Origin: Lytechinus variegatus
Lineage: Eukaryota; Echinodermata; Echinoidea; Temnopleuroida; Toxopneustidae
Assembly (NCBI RefSeq): GCF_018143015.1
Contig: NC_054743.1
Location: 36,769,243 to 36,833,242 of the forward strand
Reading direction: 5' to 3'
Length of the DNA stretch: 64,000 nucleotides
Positions 41,245 to 53,017 of the stretch are shown piece after piece. A program made the position numbers and the translations under genes. The notes under the pieces are model-generated. The model made no database searches. It saw only the letters and a list, made by a program, of their open reading frames with translations, and had not been told where the DNA came from. Positions within the stretch are counted from its first letter, which is position 1. The number at the start of each line of letters is the position of its first letter.

Positions 41245-41406
41245 TGTATTGTCTGGTACAATCCCAAATTTAGGCAAGGTTACTTCCCTCTCACTCTCTG
41301 GATATAGACATGCTTACTATGCAATGTGGAATAAATATTAGTGACTATATTGCTTCCAAGTGAAATCTTATGAAATAATATCTTGCTGATCTTGTTTATT
41401 AAGAGA

Positions 41407-41636
41407 TTATTGTGCAGGCATCTTACACACAAAGGGATGTCTCTCGTGGCACGAAGAATCCACCCAGACCGCCACGCCCATCATGGGGACAATCTGACGG
41501 GCACAGTTTTCCATTTGGGCGGAGTCGCTGGGTTCGCCCCTGTGCCAGTTGGTGTAGTTGACGGGTGATTTGTCCAGCCAACTCCACTGGCCCTCGTGGC
41601 CTCGGTCTGACAGACCTATCCACATCCCTGGGTCGC
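41407..41636 (-). CDS. C-type lectin exon 2
   Basis: 230 nt beginning after the acceptor CTATCCTAACCCAG and ending at TAA (41407-41409). Encodes GDPGMWIGLSDRGHEGQWSW through to PFVCKMPAQ. An AATAAA-like signal (minus strand) lies at 41395-41400, only a few bases past the stop, so the 3' UTR may be very short or use another signal. Confidence 0.88.
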
Positions 41637-42748
41637 CTGGGTTAGGATAGTTGTAGGTTGATTAGGGGTGATGATGGTGTTGGTGGTGATAAATGGTTTT
41701 GGTAGTGAGGATGATTGTGATGAGAAAGATGAAGATGGTGATGAGGAGGGGGGGGGGGGAGTGGTGATGAAGATAATTATGATGGTGGAAGTTGTGATGA
41801 GAGGTGATGGTGATGATTATGGTTGTGATGATGAATACGGTGAGGGTGGTGTTGGTGATGTGATGAATATGGTGTTGGTGGTGATGGTTATCGGGTGATG
41901 GTGGTGATGGTTATCGGGTGTTAGTGATGATGGTGGCGATAATTGTGTGGTGATGATTACGATGATGGTGGTGATGATTATGATGGAGATGATGGTGATG
42001 ATGATGATGAAAAAATGTTTAATAAGAAAGGGGAAGAGAAATAAAGGAGAAAAAATATAATATAAGTAAATATCTTAGATTATTATATATCCAAGCTATT
42101 ATGAGTACTATATTCATTATTTGTGCATTTGGCAAGGTACAAACAAAATTAAGTTTCCAATATCTCTGCTACTGACATTCAAAATTGACCCATTTTGAAT
42201 ACTGTAGAGAAATGACAGACGAGCCTAGAATATATGAAGTCTTACAAAATACAGTCAAATAAAAAAAAATATTTCATGAAAATTTTGCTTTTAGAATCAA
42301 AGTTATATTGACAACTTCAAACAACTTTTTTTCCATTCCCCTTGTTAAATGTTTTAGGTCTTCAATAACTATATATCATTTTGGGACCATGAATTCCTTA
42401 TTGGAAAAAAAAGATTTTATTGAAGATGAAAAAGAAAGAAATTTGGAGTCTTTTGGACATACCTCCACCAAACATTCCAGTGATGCTCTGCCTTAACTCT
42501 GTGATGAACATCTCCTCCTCCGGCGACGTCATGGAAACTATGTGAGCCATCTCCTCCCCCTTGCAGGAGGAGTACCCTGCGCACGTTACCTCCGCCTCGG
42601 ACCACTTCACGCGCTTACCGAAGAAACGATAGCAGAATATCCCGTGGTCAAACTGGTAGTGTGTCCAGAGCGGCGGGCAGTAGGTGACCGCGGCAACCGC
42701 TTCAAAGGCGATCAATAGCAGGAGGAGGGATGCAATCGGTAGCTCCAT
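41407..42748 (-). CDS. secreted C-type lectin, single CTLD, two exons, 171 aa
   Basis: A secreted protein with one C-type lectin domain. Residues 1-20 (MELPIASLLLLLIAFEAVAA) are a signal peptide. The CTLD spans about 24-167: C24-P-P-L-W and C39 form the long-form extra disulphide, C56 should pair with C166 and C140 with C158, and C62 is an extra cysteine. The domain hallmark W101-I-G-L-S follows the splice junction. The sugar/calcium loop reads E130-P-S instead of EPN or QPD, and the WND site reads W153-V-D. There is one N-glycosylation sequon, N122-Y-T. Exon 1 is 42463-42748 and exon 2 41407-41636; G|GTATGT and CCCAG|GC give an intact codon across the join. Similar small CTLD proteins in sea urchins include echinoidin and spicule-matrix lectins, but which group this joins is not decided. 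Confidence 0.9.
41637..42462 (-). repeat. lectin intron with (GAT/GGT)n array
   Basis: An 826-bp intron. Bases 41665-42010 are an imperfect GATGGTGAT-type array with a G10 run at 41750-41759. The remainder is AT-rich with no exon. Confidence 0.85.
42463..42748 (-). CDS. C-type lectin exon 1
   Basis: 286 nt from the ATG at 42748 to the donor GGAG|GTATGT, phase 1 out. Encodes the signal peptide and the first half of the CTLD. An in-frame ATG 20 codons upstream (42808) would put MTCFIPHRK in front of the signal peptide; the inner ATG is preferred because it starts a normal signal sequence. A possible acceptor (CTCACAG|GAAAAT) upstream hints at a 5' non-coding exon. Confidence 0.88.
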
Positions 42749-44271
42749 TGCTGCTGTGGTTCTCCCTGCTGTATGGTAAATTTTCCTGTGAGGTATGAAA
42801 CAAGTCACAGTGTTGCTTTACTCAGAGTCTCCGATCTTGCAGTATGAAGTTGGCTAAGATGACTTGGTTGGAAATGATCGGTGGTGGTGGTGGAGGCACT
42901 CTTTCTCAGTGAGGATGTCCATCTAGTGTGAAATGATCTTTCAATGCTTCTTGGCTGGTATGTCATATAGCGAGACTCACTATGCAAACTGAAGTTTTGC
43001 ATTAATCGATCCAGATGATTTTCATGAAGTTCAATGAATAGACTCCTTATTTCATGCTTATGAATCTCCCTCTTTGTCAAGAACCTGATGTTAAGAATAG
43101 ACCTTTTGGAAATCTGATGTTGTAGTCACACATTGGCCATCACATTTCATCAAATGGAGACTCACAGACTGTTGATTATCCAAATATATGTATCCATGAC
43201 ATTTTCATCAACAAAATGATATCCCAACCTCCTCTGGCATATTGACAGCATTACCCCAGTTCTCGATGGTACGGTGCAAATTGATCTCGTGTAGTCCCAT
43301 CAACTTGTATGTGCGTTGCCAAGCTAGAATAATGAGAGTTCTTGTTTCTTTCTGCCAATCTTGCTACTATTTGTCCATTAGAGATGTTGATGAGGAACTT
43401 GTGGTGTTGGTTGTTTCATCTGCAGATAGTACCTTGCCAAAATCTGAATGATCTGATTGATCCCTTCCAATTCTCTCTTCAATGTGTTACCTAGGAGAAG
43501 AAGAAGAGAGGGTTGATTCATCAAATGGAATAACAAAAAAAATGGCAAAAGATGACAGGGTTGCGGTTGATTTCATATTATGCAAAGTTGAATTTCAAAG
43601 AATTTCTAATAGACAATAGATGATATTATTTCAGCTTGGCATCTGAAAGGTGAAATCCTAGTATTTTGTCCAAGTAGAGTATTATGACGAATGTTGGATG
43701 CTGAGTGATGGAAGCTAAAGCTCTGATATGTGATTGCTCTGAGAAATCATTTTGAAAGAAGTTTAATGGAAGGGTTAGGATAGCGCTTTTACAGGTTAGA
43801 ATAGGTGGTTTCTAGTTGTTAATATTCTCAGAATTTATAATTCATGAAGGGTCTACACGTATGTCAGGTATCTTTCTGTTCAGAAATGCCCATTATGCAG
43901 TGTGATCATACCAATTTTTTCATGAAGAAATGACTGGTCATCTACATGTATGTGTACATTGAATTGAGGGAGAGTGAAAATACTCTCATTTATTTCTTCC
44001 AATAATATATACATGTAAAAACATACAAATATTTGAACATAGATATACATAACCATGAAACATTAAGATGAGATTTAAAAAAAGATAATGAAAGAAAAAG
44101 GTATCCCAAAAAGCCTCAAAGGCTTGACAAAAGGGAAACCAAGAATAACAACATAAGAATGATCATAGAAAATGATTCGCAAATAGAACAGAGTACGGAA
44201 TGCGTCGCCACAACAGTAACATTACCCATCATAATTATCACACACAGAGCTGGATACATATGTATACATGA
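42749..44271. other. upstream region of the lectin gene
   Basis: Contains the presumed promoter and 5' UTR of the minus-strand lectin. No TATA box could be fixed. Open frames at 42805-43080 (minus) and 43242-43451 (plus) lack family features. No repeats were identified. Confidence 0.4.
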
Positions 44272-44626
44272 ACATCTCGTCAAAGGTCATACTTTTGCAG
44301 GGGTGAGGCCATTGTCACTACAAGGGCACTAGCAAAAAGAAGTATACTTTTCAACAGCCTGATCTGACTATCATATCGAAACATTTGAATATTATTTTGG
44401 ATGGGGATTACATGACAAAATACTTGTTAAGGGTATTCAAAGATCAACTGGTGATTTCTTGTTTAGGGTACTTTCTGAAAGTCCATGTATGATTATGATA
44501 GTTGTGTCCCCCCCCCTGCCCTTCATTACTAACATTCTTTCACTGTCTTAACTTTATTTTCCTAGATATACTAAATACTAGAATGTTTTCTTGTTAACAT
44601 TGTTTAGTAAGATGTTATGATCTTGT
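44272..44626. repeat. 355-bp tandem duplication, unit 1 (SINE-free)
   Basis: Begins CATCTCGTCAAAGGTCATAC and runs to GATGTTATGATCTTGTA. Unit 2 starts at 44627 with the same words. Across the SINE site this unit reads TTGTTTAGGGTACTTTCTGA, giving the uninterrupted sequence. Confidence 0.9.
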
Positions 44627-45243
44627 ACATCTCGTCAAAGGTCATACTTTTGCAGGTGAGGCCATTGTCATTACAAGAGAATAGCAAACAGCAGTATACT
44701 TTTCAACAGCCTGATCTGACTATCATATTGAAACATTTGAATATTATTTTGGATGGGGATTATATGACAAAATACTTGTTAAGGGTATTCAAAGATCAAC
44801 TGGTGATTTCTTGTTTAGGTTGTGGCCCAGTGGATTAGTCTCCGGACTTTGAAACAGAGGGTCGTGGGTTCAAATCCCAGCCATGGCGTAGTTTCCTTCA
44901 GCAAGAAATTTATCCACATTGTGCTGCACTCAACCCAGGTGAGGTGAATGGGTACCTGGCAGGAATTTATTCCTTGAAATGCCACAGCGCTGTAAAAGGC
45001 TGTGGGGCTAAAGCCAGGGTAATAATATCCAAGTCCTTTGGAAGCGCATAGAGACGTTATTTATAATGTGTTATGCGCTATACAAGAACTGTCTATTATT
45101 ATTATTATTATTTTGAAAGTCCATGTATGATTATGATTGTTGTGTCCCCCTTCCCTTCATTACTAACATTCTTTCACTGTCTTAACTTTATTTTCCTAGA
45201 ATGTTTTCTTGTTAACATTGTTTAGTAAGATGTTATGTTCTTG
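44627..45243. repeat. 355-bp tandem duplication, unit 2 (split by a SINE)
   Basis: Matches unit 1 on both sides of the SINE at 44819-45112: left part to GATTTCTTGTTTAGG, right part from GAAAGTCCATGTATGATTAT to TTAGTAAGATGTTATG. It lacks the ATACTAAATACTAG segment of unit 1. Confidence 0.9.
44819..45112 (+). mobile_element. tRNA-derived SINE, family A, full-length copy
   Basis: Starts TTGTGGCCCAGTGGATTAGT (A box), then GGTCGTGGGTTCAAATCCCA (B box), then a 200-bp body with CAGCAAGAAATTTATCCACA, CCAGGTGAGGTGAATGGGTA and GCGCATAGAGACGTTATTTA, ending in a (TTA)n tail. It is inserted in unit 2 of the tandem duplication. The promoter boxes are the best preserved of the family A copies here. Confidence 0.9.
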
Positions 45244-45500
45244 TTTTTCACTGGAACCAAGTATTAAGCCAATGAGCATAATTAATGAATTTAACATTTG
45301 CCACCAAAACAGAGACATTGCCCATCAGATATAGAAGAGACAAGTTGTGTGTAGACAAAATACCAATATGAAAGGGCAGTTTACGTCTAGTAATTATTTC
45401 CTAAAGTCTTATCAGGAGTAGTTCTGATCATGTTTGTATAAAGTTGATGTATTTCTCGGTTGAAAAATACTTTTGAAAATAACAAAAACAGGAGATTCGC

Positions 45501-46246
45501 ACAAATGAAATCAGGTGAACTATTTCAAAAATTGTGTCACTTGAAACTATAACTGTAAACAAGATCTCATTCACCTTTATCAGTCAGAATAAGGGATGTT
45601 TAATCATGGATATCTGTTTGTTCATGATACCCCTATTAATTAATTCTAGCCATGTTGATATGAAGGGTTCGCATACATAGTACATTAGATGTTGTAACAT
45701 AGATAACGTTGTCATATACATGCAGTTGTAACATACAATGTAGATAATTATAATGTTTTATCTAGCTAGGGTACTTCAGATATGAAACTGCTCTAATAGT
45801 GGGCCTGGCATAAACATAATATTACCATTACTGTACCCTTCTTCAATCTAAATGCTAAGCACATTGCAAGAAGGCGGAAGATCACATATTCAAAAGTCTT
45901 TTGGTATGACTCGACAGGGGATTGAACCCATGGCTCCAATTCATGAGATGGACACTCTACCACTGAGCCAACAACAATTATTAACAACTTGATATAAATG
46001 TAGAACATTTCTATACTTGGAATAGGAATGGGGATAGATTCACCTAGTAGGTTGTACCTGTGTAATATGGGGGGGGGGGGGGGTGGGGATACCTTCTGAA
46101 TTGGTGACACGCTGCACAATCGGCAATGTCTTGATTTCTTGAAAGACATTCATGTACTTTAAATTAGCTCCTTGTGTTCAGAGTTTTTTAATTTTTGAAT
46201 CCTTGACAAGGTTATTAATTTGTGACTAATTGCTAATTGATTTTCA
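45501..46246. repeat. 746-bp tandem duplication, unit 1
   Basis: Starts ACAAATGAAATCAGGTGAAC and ends TTTGTGACTAATTGCTAATTGA..CAC. Unit 2 follows directly at 46247. Differences are scattered substitutions and small indels. A G15 run lies at 46070-46083 in this unit only. Confidence 0.9.
45790..45975 (-). mobile_element. tRNA-derived SINE, family C (in unit 1)
   Basis: Minus-strand head TTGGCTCAGTGGTAGAGTGT (A box) and CATGGGTTCAATCCCCTGTC (B box), followed by a body ending in GGTAATATTATG and GCCAGGCCCAC. A second copy lies in unit 2, so it was present before the duplication. Confidence 0.75.
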
Positions 46247-46946
46247 CAAATGAAATCAGGTGAACTATTTCAAAAATTGTGTCACTTGAAACTATAACTG
46301 TAAACAAGATCTCATTCACCTTTATCAGTCAGAATAAGGGGTGTTTAATCATGGATATCTGTTTGTTCATGGTACCCCTATTAATTAATTCTATCCATGT
46401 TGATACGAAGGGTTCGCATACGTAGAACATTAGATGTTGTAACATAGATAATGATAATGTTTTATCTACATGTAGCTAGGGTAGCCACTTCAGATATGAA
46501 ACTGCTGTAATAGTGGGCCTGGCATAAACATGATAATATTACTATTACTGTAGTGTACCCTTCTTCAATCTAAAATGTCAAGCACATTGCAGGAAGGCGG
46601 AAGATCACATATTCAAAAGTCTTTTGGTATGACTCGACGGGGGATTGAACCCATGGCTCCCATTCATGAGATGGGCGCTCTACCACTGAACCAACAACAA
46701 TTTTTAGCATCTTGATGTAAATGTAGAACATTTCTATATTTGGAATGTGGATAGACTCGCCCAGTAAGTTGTATCCGTGTATGTGGGGGATGGGGATTCA
46801 TGTACCTTCTGAATTGGTGACCCAATATTTTCTCCCGGACAATTGACAATATCTTGAAAGACATTACTTTGAGATTAGCTCCTAAGTTCAGACTTTTTTA
46901 AAATTTTAAATCTTGACAAGGTCATCAATTTGTGACTAATTGCTTT
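46247..46946. repeat. 746-bp tandem duplication, unit 2
   Basis: About 700 bp matching unit 1, with the second family C SINE head at about 46616-46695 (minus). It has lost the poly-G run and carries several short deletions. Confidence 0.9.
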
Positions 46947-47280
46947 TATTGGGAACAAAGCAATGGAATGCGTATGCGTTTGTGTATAACTCTAACATAT
47001 ATCCCTATATTTGTACATCCCAAATCTACAGTCTCGTACCATGGATCCAATCCATATGCTCGTACACAACCCCAGAACATTAAAATAAACAGATACTGAT
47101 CACTGCACTCATATAGACTAAATATCAAAACAGATCATGATGCGGATGTGAAGGTGATACAGTTCCGGACCCTGGTACTCAAAGATTTACAATCAATTGG
47201 AAATTTCAAACTATGAATGATCTAGGTTCAGTTCATACATAGATCTGGGTCCTAAATGTATTACCTATTATTATTTAAAC

Positions 47281-47411
47281 TTTGCTATAAAAGATATGGT
47301 AACTACCATGGTTCTACCTTGGTATCAGGGCTTATTAGCCAATCAAAATTGAGGATTCCATAGTAGTTGGCAAAGTTACCACAATTGTAGGTCTTTATGG
47401 AGCAGTCCCCT
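47281..47411. mobile_element. worn MITE of the GTTTCATAAA group
   Basis: About 131 bp. The core GGTAACTACCATGGTTC, TTAGCCAATCAAAATTGAGG and CATAGTAGTTGGCAAAGTTA corresponds to copy 3 at 15763, but the terminal GGGCCC and TTTCATAAA are eroded. Confidence 0.55.
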
Positions 47412-47417
47412 ATTTCC

Positions 47418-47890
47418 GGGGGGGGGGGGGTGATGGGGCACTCAAATTATTTTTTATAGGGGTGTGCCTCACAAAACTCTGAAATGGGGGTCTAAGGAAC
47501 TGACTAAAAGGGTAAAGTACGGGGTCTTGGGAACTAAATATATACTGCGGTGCGTGAAAAACGGTCTATGGAACGGGATCGCGGCGCTGTAGGTACAGTG
47601 CACCATAGCGCTGTGAATGCGTTAGCCATGCATGGAGCGTCTACTAGTTATATGTAGGGAGTTGCGAAGTCGTACGTGCATCTCTCACATGCGGTGTTCG
47701 CGCTTGACAATTTTGGCTGGGCTGGGAAACTGAGATGTCTCGTAATGGGGGTCTTGCGAATGGCGCTGGGCGGCTTCTGAACTGAACTTTTGTCATTTGG
47801 AGTATCTAGAGAACTGAAAACTAGGTCTGAAAAGGGGTGTCATCAAAGCGGCACGTCCCCGTACCACCAATATGTGTGAGTGCCCCCCAA
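47418..47890. mobile_element. poly-G bounded element, GGGGTCT family, copy 2
   Basis: About 473 bp. The left end GGGGCACTCAAATTAT pairs loosely with the right end TGTGTGAGTGCCCC. The interior repeats AATGGGGGTCT, ACTGA and AAAGGGGTGT words. See 39358-39747. Confidence 0.6.
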
Positions 47891-48762
47891 CCCTATTAAA
47901 CAAGATGATCATGTAACTGCAAATTTTTGCTTGTTTTGTGATCAATTGGAACTTTCGTATACTGAGAATTGATCTAGTTAGATGGTGAAAGAAGCCCCTT
48001 GGTGTAAAGGTCCATGCATTTATAAAGGAGGAGTCCACCCTTGTGTGCTGTGTCAATTTGATTTTGATCATAAAATGAGAGAAACATAAATAATGAAGGT
48101 TGATGAAAATTCATTATAAATTCGGATTGTTTTATTTTTAATTTTTTGACCTCAAATGCTTTTTAGTAGAAGCGCACTATTTGTCATATATTATAAATTT
48201 GCATATAAATTAGTTTTAATGATTCAAGGTGATTCAAGTTTTTTTTTTGGGTGTGTTGAATGCATAGGTCAAATAATTTTCAACTTTATTTGTGCTTTCA
48301 TTGAATTCATACAAGATAGCTGCTTGCACTTGATGCCTCAACTTAAAAAACTCAAGGATTTAAAGTTTTTTAGGTTCAATAATTATATCTGGGTAATGCT
48401 TTTAACATTCAATGATACAAAATTGTAGTAACTGTCAAATATGATTTTTAATCATTGATTCGTTGTGAAAATGTGAATTTATTGTATGGTGCTTTGCCTG
48501 TACTCTGCAACGAATATGCAACGAATCGGATACGGCCATTTGCCCATCAATTGATGATGTCAAGTAAAAAGAAAAGAATTCCCATAAGAACTAACCATAA
48601 GAACTCATTAAACTATTTGCAGGTAATATCACTTGCACATCCCAAAATATCTCCCAATAAAGCGGGTACGTTACAGTTTCCATTGGCTTGACCTTGGTTT
48701 GACCTTTTAACTTTTTGCGTTTCGGATCGCTGATATTGTATGTCTATTTAACACTAACAGTA
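47891..48762. other. gene-free stretch
   Basis: No exon was seen. Open frames at 48156-48428 and 48455-48691 are AT-driven and unflanked by splice sites. Confidence 0.4.
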
Positions 48763-49114
48763 AATTGCCATTTTGTCTACTGCCAACTCGTCCACTCACC
48801 ACATGGTCTACTTTCATTTAGCCTAATGCCATTCCATCCATCAACAACCATTTGGTCCAATAATCACTTCATCTAATCACCATTTCATCTATGACCATTC
48901 TGTATATTAACCAGTTGGACTAATATCCATTTCATATTTATTCATTTTGCACTATTAAAACATAGTCCAAATAGACCAAATGGTATATGCAATAAATGGC
49001 TATAGGATCAACTGGTAATTAGACTAAATGGTGAGTGGACCAATTTGCAATAGACCATGTGGATAGTAGATGAACTGATGGTAGACCAAATGATAGTAGA
49101 CGAGTTGGCAATTG
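48763..49114. mobile_element. degenerate foldback of GTCTA/CCATTTGGTC words
   Basis: A 350-bp inverted-repeat element. TGCCAACTCGTC at 48781-48792 pairs with GACGAGTTGGCA at 49099-49110. The left half is filled with short words such as CCATTTGGTC, TCATCTA and CCATTTCATCTA, and the right half with their complements GACCAAATGG and TAGACTAAATGG. Non-coding. Confidence 0.75.
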
Positions 49115-52100
49115 GAAATATTGGAAATAAACCCACTCTAACATGTATGTGTTTTGAATAGTCACACCCTATTCATAGGTTCAACATAAGAAATTATTCT
49201 TCTCTCTGAAAAAAAAAATCAGCTTCTGCTGTGCAATTTGTGACCCTGAGAAATGACAGAGCTTAACATTGAGTTAAGAAGATCTTTTGGAGATAATTCT
49301 TAAATTTGACCTGACGGAGGCTATTCCTCATTTGAGAAATCAGTATAAGCCAGTTTCATTTACAATGAGACATAGTTACAATCATTTTCAAAATTAGATA
49401 TGGCTGAATGCGTGTATTTTCAGTCTGGACATTTGTTGTTAGGAGCAAATGTCATAGAACCTACATTTGACATAAAATTATTTTTATACTGGATGTTCCT
49501 CTTTTCATAGAACTCTATTTTCTTGCAAACTGAGGCTCAGAAATACTTCATTATTATATTGTTTTTAAAGCTATCAGCGACTTGAAAACAACTTGAATTT
49601 CCAGGGTATTCGAACAGCAACATTTTTTTTTCGAAATTGACAGTTGTACTAAACATAGAGAAAGCAAGGGACACATGCCACAAGATAATATTTTCAAAAA
49701 GTTGTGGAAAATGAGTCGTAAATTAGAAAAGCACAGGTTTCTACGACAGCGAAGCAGACATTACCAATATTGCCTCCAGACTTCACTTTCTATCTAATGA
49801 TTTGAGCCAATATCCCTTCATTAACTTTCATGGACATTTTAATGCCTTACTGTTTTGTTCAGGTTAGATGTTTTTAGGTCATCCAGAGAATTGCTGGAAA
49901 TGATGACTTCCATTGTGGTGGTCAAATGCGAGAGCTCCACCCCCTTCCCCACCCCTCCCCTCCCCTGGCCCTGGCCCTTGCCCTCCCCACACAATCTCCT
50001 CATGCTTTACATTAGCTTCTGAGCTATCCTGCACGTTGGGAACACAGACAAGCATTTCTTATTAAACAGTAATGTCTTTGTTTCAGTAACTACATGCAGC
50101 CCTTATTAACAGTCATACTTCTGTTCTTGAACCTAACCATAAAGTACACTTCTGCAACTTTTCGGACCAAACAAACTTTTCTCTTCCGAACTTGAAATCC
50201 CCGGGACAGAAGCGTTCATCGGAGATCGAATTTCACTGCATTTTGCTCTCAATCCCTAGATCCTATGCTTCATCAGTCTCCTTAACGTCCCTCGCGTGGC
50301 TCCGCTCAGGGTACGAATCTAGCGGAAAAATCTAGGATTTAGTGGGCTAGATGTGTCATTCATCACCAAGTCCAACCCTACCAATGATCTGACAGTTTAT
50401 TCCCTCTCTATGATATGTGCACATGGTGTACAGCAATATGGGATGATTATGTAAATAGGGTTTCATTGTTTATTTATAAGGCAGTCATGAAATGAAATGC
50501 AATTGCAGTCTTTGAAAATGATTAGATGACCAAGCATTTTTTTCCTGAGTCTGTTTCTGTCTCTCAGTTTATTTCATCTTGTTGCGTGTCTGCATCTTTT
50601 TCGGCCTGTCTTCTATCTCATTCTATTGCTGACAATGTAAAAATGTCAAACTCATCATTTTGGTTTCCAATTTGCTGACTCATATATATATAGATATATT
50701 GTTTTAAATGTTTTTTTTAAATTATTATGAATTACCCGTATTTTGTATTTTGACAACAAAAGTTTGGCTGTGTTTGTTGTGGTAATAAACTCATTCATTC
50801 ATCACAGTTGTCAAAGCAGTCATGTTATATGAACTATACTTCTATACAATCAAACATTTATAAAAGGTTATGACACAATATTATCAAGATGTTTTGATTA
50901 TCATTGTTTAGTTATTTATTTATTCTATTCATTTATTTATTTCTCATAGTATAATTTATTTGTTTCTTGAAATATGATTTATTTGTTTATTTCTAATATT
51001 ATTTATTTATGTATTTATTTTATTTGTTTATAAATTTATTTGTTCACTTTATTTATTATTATTATTATTGCTATTATTATTATTATTATTTCTTTTTTGG
51101 AGGGGGGGGGAGAGGGGGTTGGGATGATCCCGGATGCTCTTATACTCTAGTACACATGTACATGTACACTGTATGTAGCTATCCTTGCTAAAAGTAGGCC
51201 AGCCTTTTCACCCAAAGTTATTTTGTCTGCTAATATCATGTTCAGAAGACCCTCACCCCCTTTTAGATCCAATATAAATGAAGCCAACTCTTATCCCTAT
51301 CACCACATCACTAGAGCTCTATAAAGAAAAATAAAATTTGTTAGAATCCTGTCAAAATGCAACATTAATTCAATCAGACTCTAACCTCAGGGGTGGGAAA
51401 AAGATAAAAACCTGACCGTGGACGGCCGCCTCCCGCACGCTTGATGTTTTGGGGCGGCTCGCTGAAAAGCTTAATGATATTTCATTTCCGGTGGAGTTGA
51501 TAGAGGTTTGTGATAAGAGATTATATTTGATTTTTGAGGTGGTTAGGGGGATTTCAAAAAAGGTTTAAGGATGTAGGATGGATGCTCTGTGGCTCTTATC
51601 CCTGGTAGTATTCAAAGTGTCCATAGCACTCTATGACTTTAACACCAATGTTAATCAAAGTCTGCATAAGCAGGTATCAGCAATTAAATAGAATGATAAT
51701 GATATCAACCATAGTTTATGTTATGTAGATAACCACATATACAGATCCATGCACTATTATTGCCAGTACGTATTGCTGAATGAAATTATATTGACCACAT
51801 CTGTAAAAAAAATTCTTTATGGGTATTTTGGGTATGTACATTGATGTGAGTTTTCGCAAAAGACGAGTTTTAACATATTCTTTGATAAAAAAACCCAACT
51901 TTGAAATAATGGGGAGTGTTTTTTTTTAATTATTCATTTTTTCCACTCAGATGTAAAGTGTAAGATCACTCCTAAGGTAGAGTGAAAGAAAATAAAAGCA
52001 AGTACAAACTGCAGAATAACAGAAGTACAAAGTAAAAACAAAAAGTTAACCAAATCTTTTTATTTACAAGACATGTTTTCAAAAATTTATTTGAACTGAA

Positions 52101-53017
52101 CACTATTTTGTCAAATGAATTGTTCACATGTTAGGAGCTTTCTTATAATTATTTGTAGTCAATTATATATACAAATCAACTCAACTTGTCAGCAAAAAAT
52201 GAGATAGCTAATCTAGTGAAAAACTAGCCTAATAGATGATAAATTAACATTAAAATGTTGGTATAAAATGAAATGAGTGAAAGGATAATCAGTAGGTACT
52301 TACCTTCAATCTCACTACTCTTTAGCTCACTGCCTATGAGATTGGAAAAAAAGTTTGCCACACTTGATAGATATTTAGAGTTGAATAAATCCAGTTCCTC
52401 TTTCTTGGCAAGAGTTATTAAGAAATGAAGTAATAAATGCCGCCTGGCTGGCAGAGTTTTAATCGGTAGCGTGAGAGAAACTTAATCAGGAGTAGAGTGT
52501 TTATGGGTGACCAACGAGAGTGCGAAGCCCTTCACAGCTTTCCATGTGGTACGCAGATGTACCCGCACAGATGGAAAGTATACTTTCAAAGTATACTTTC
52601 ACGGTGCTGCGGTGTAGTAAGGGAGAGAGGGAGAGAGAGAGAGAGGGAGAGAGGGTGAGAGCAGAGGAAAATAGAGAGAGAGAGAGAGAGAGATCCTACT
52701 GTTATACTATACTATTATACAGATAAAAGGAGAGAGAGAGAGAGAGGGGGGAGGAGATTTTGGAGGAAAGGTGTGTAGGGAATAATTCTATTAAGACAAA
52801 AAAAAAACCCAGGTGATTATGGTTTTAAGATGCAAGGGAATTATTAATAATCTTTTCAAATGTTCATAATTTATGGTGATATGGGCAAGGGAAGAAGTCA
52901 GAGAGAACCAGAGGGAGAAGTTAGAACAGGGTATAGAACATGTAAATATGTAAAAAAAAAATAGAAAGAGAGAGAGAACCCAATAATTAGGCCAATTTTA
53001 AAGAGTTATAATGAGTT
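49115..53017. other. gene-free stretch with simple repeats
   Basis: No exon was seen. Bases 49936-49990 form a C-rich tract. Bases 50905-51095 are a (TTTA)n/(ATT)n array. Bases 52618-52750 are (GA)n tracts. Confidence 0.45.

Noticed and set aside
42805-43080. 91-codon minus-strand frame upstream of the lectin
   Set aside because: Low-complexity Ser/Thr/His sequence without domain or signal peptide; more likely lectin 5' region.
45896-45975. A possible real tRNA gene (minus strand)
   Set aside because: A and B boxes are present but the acceptor stem does not pair and the sequence continues into a SINE body; the other SINE heads fail in the same way.
45793-46149. 118-codon minus-strand frame
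   Set aside because: Runs through the family C SINE and its flanks within the tandem duplication.
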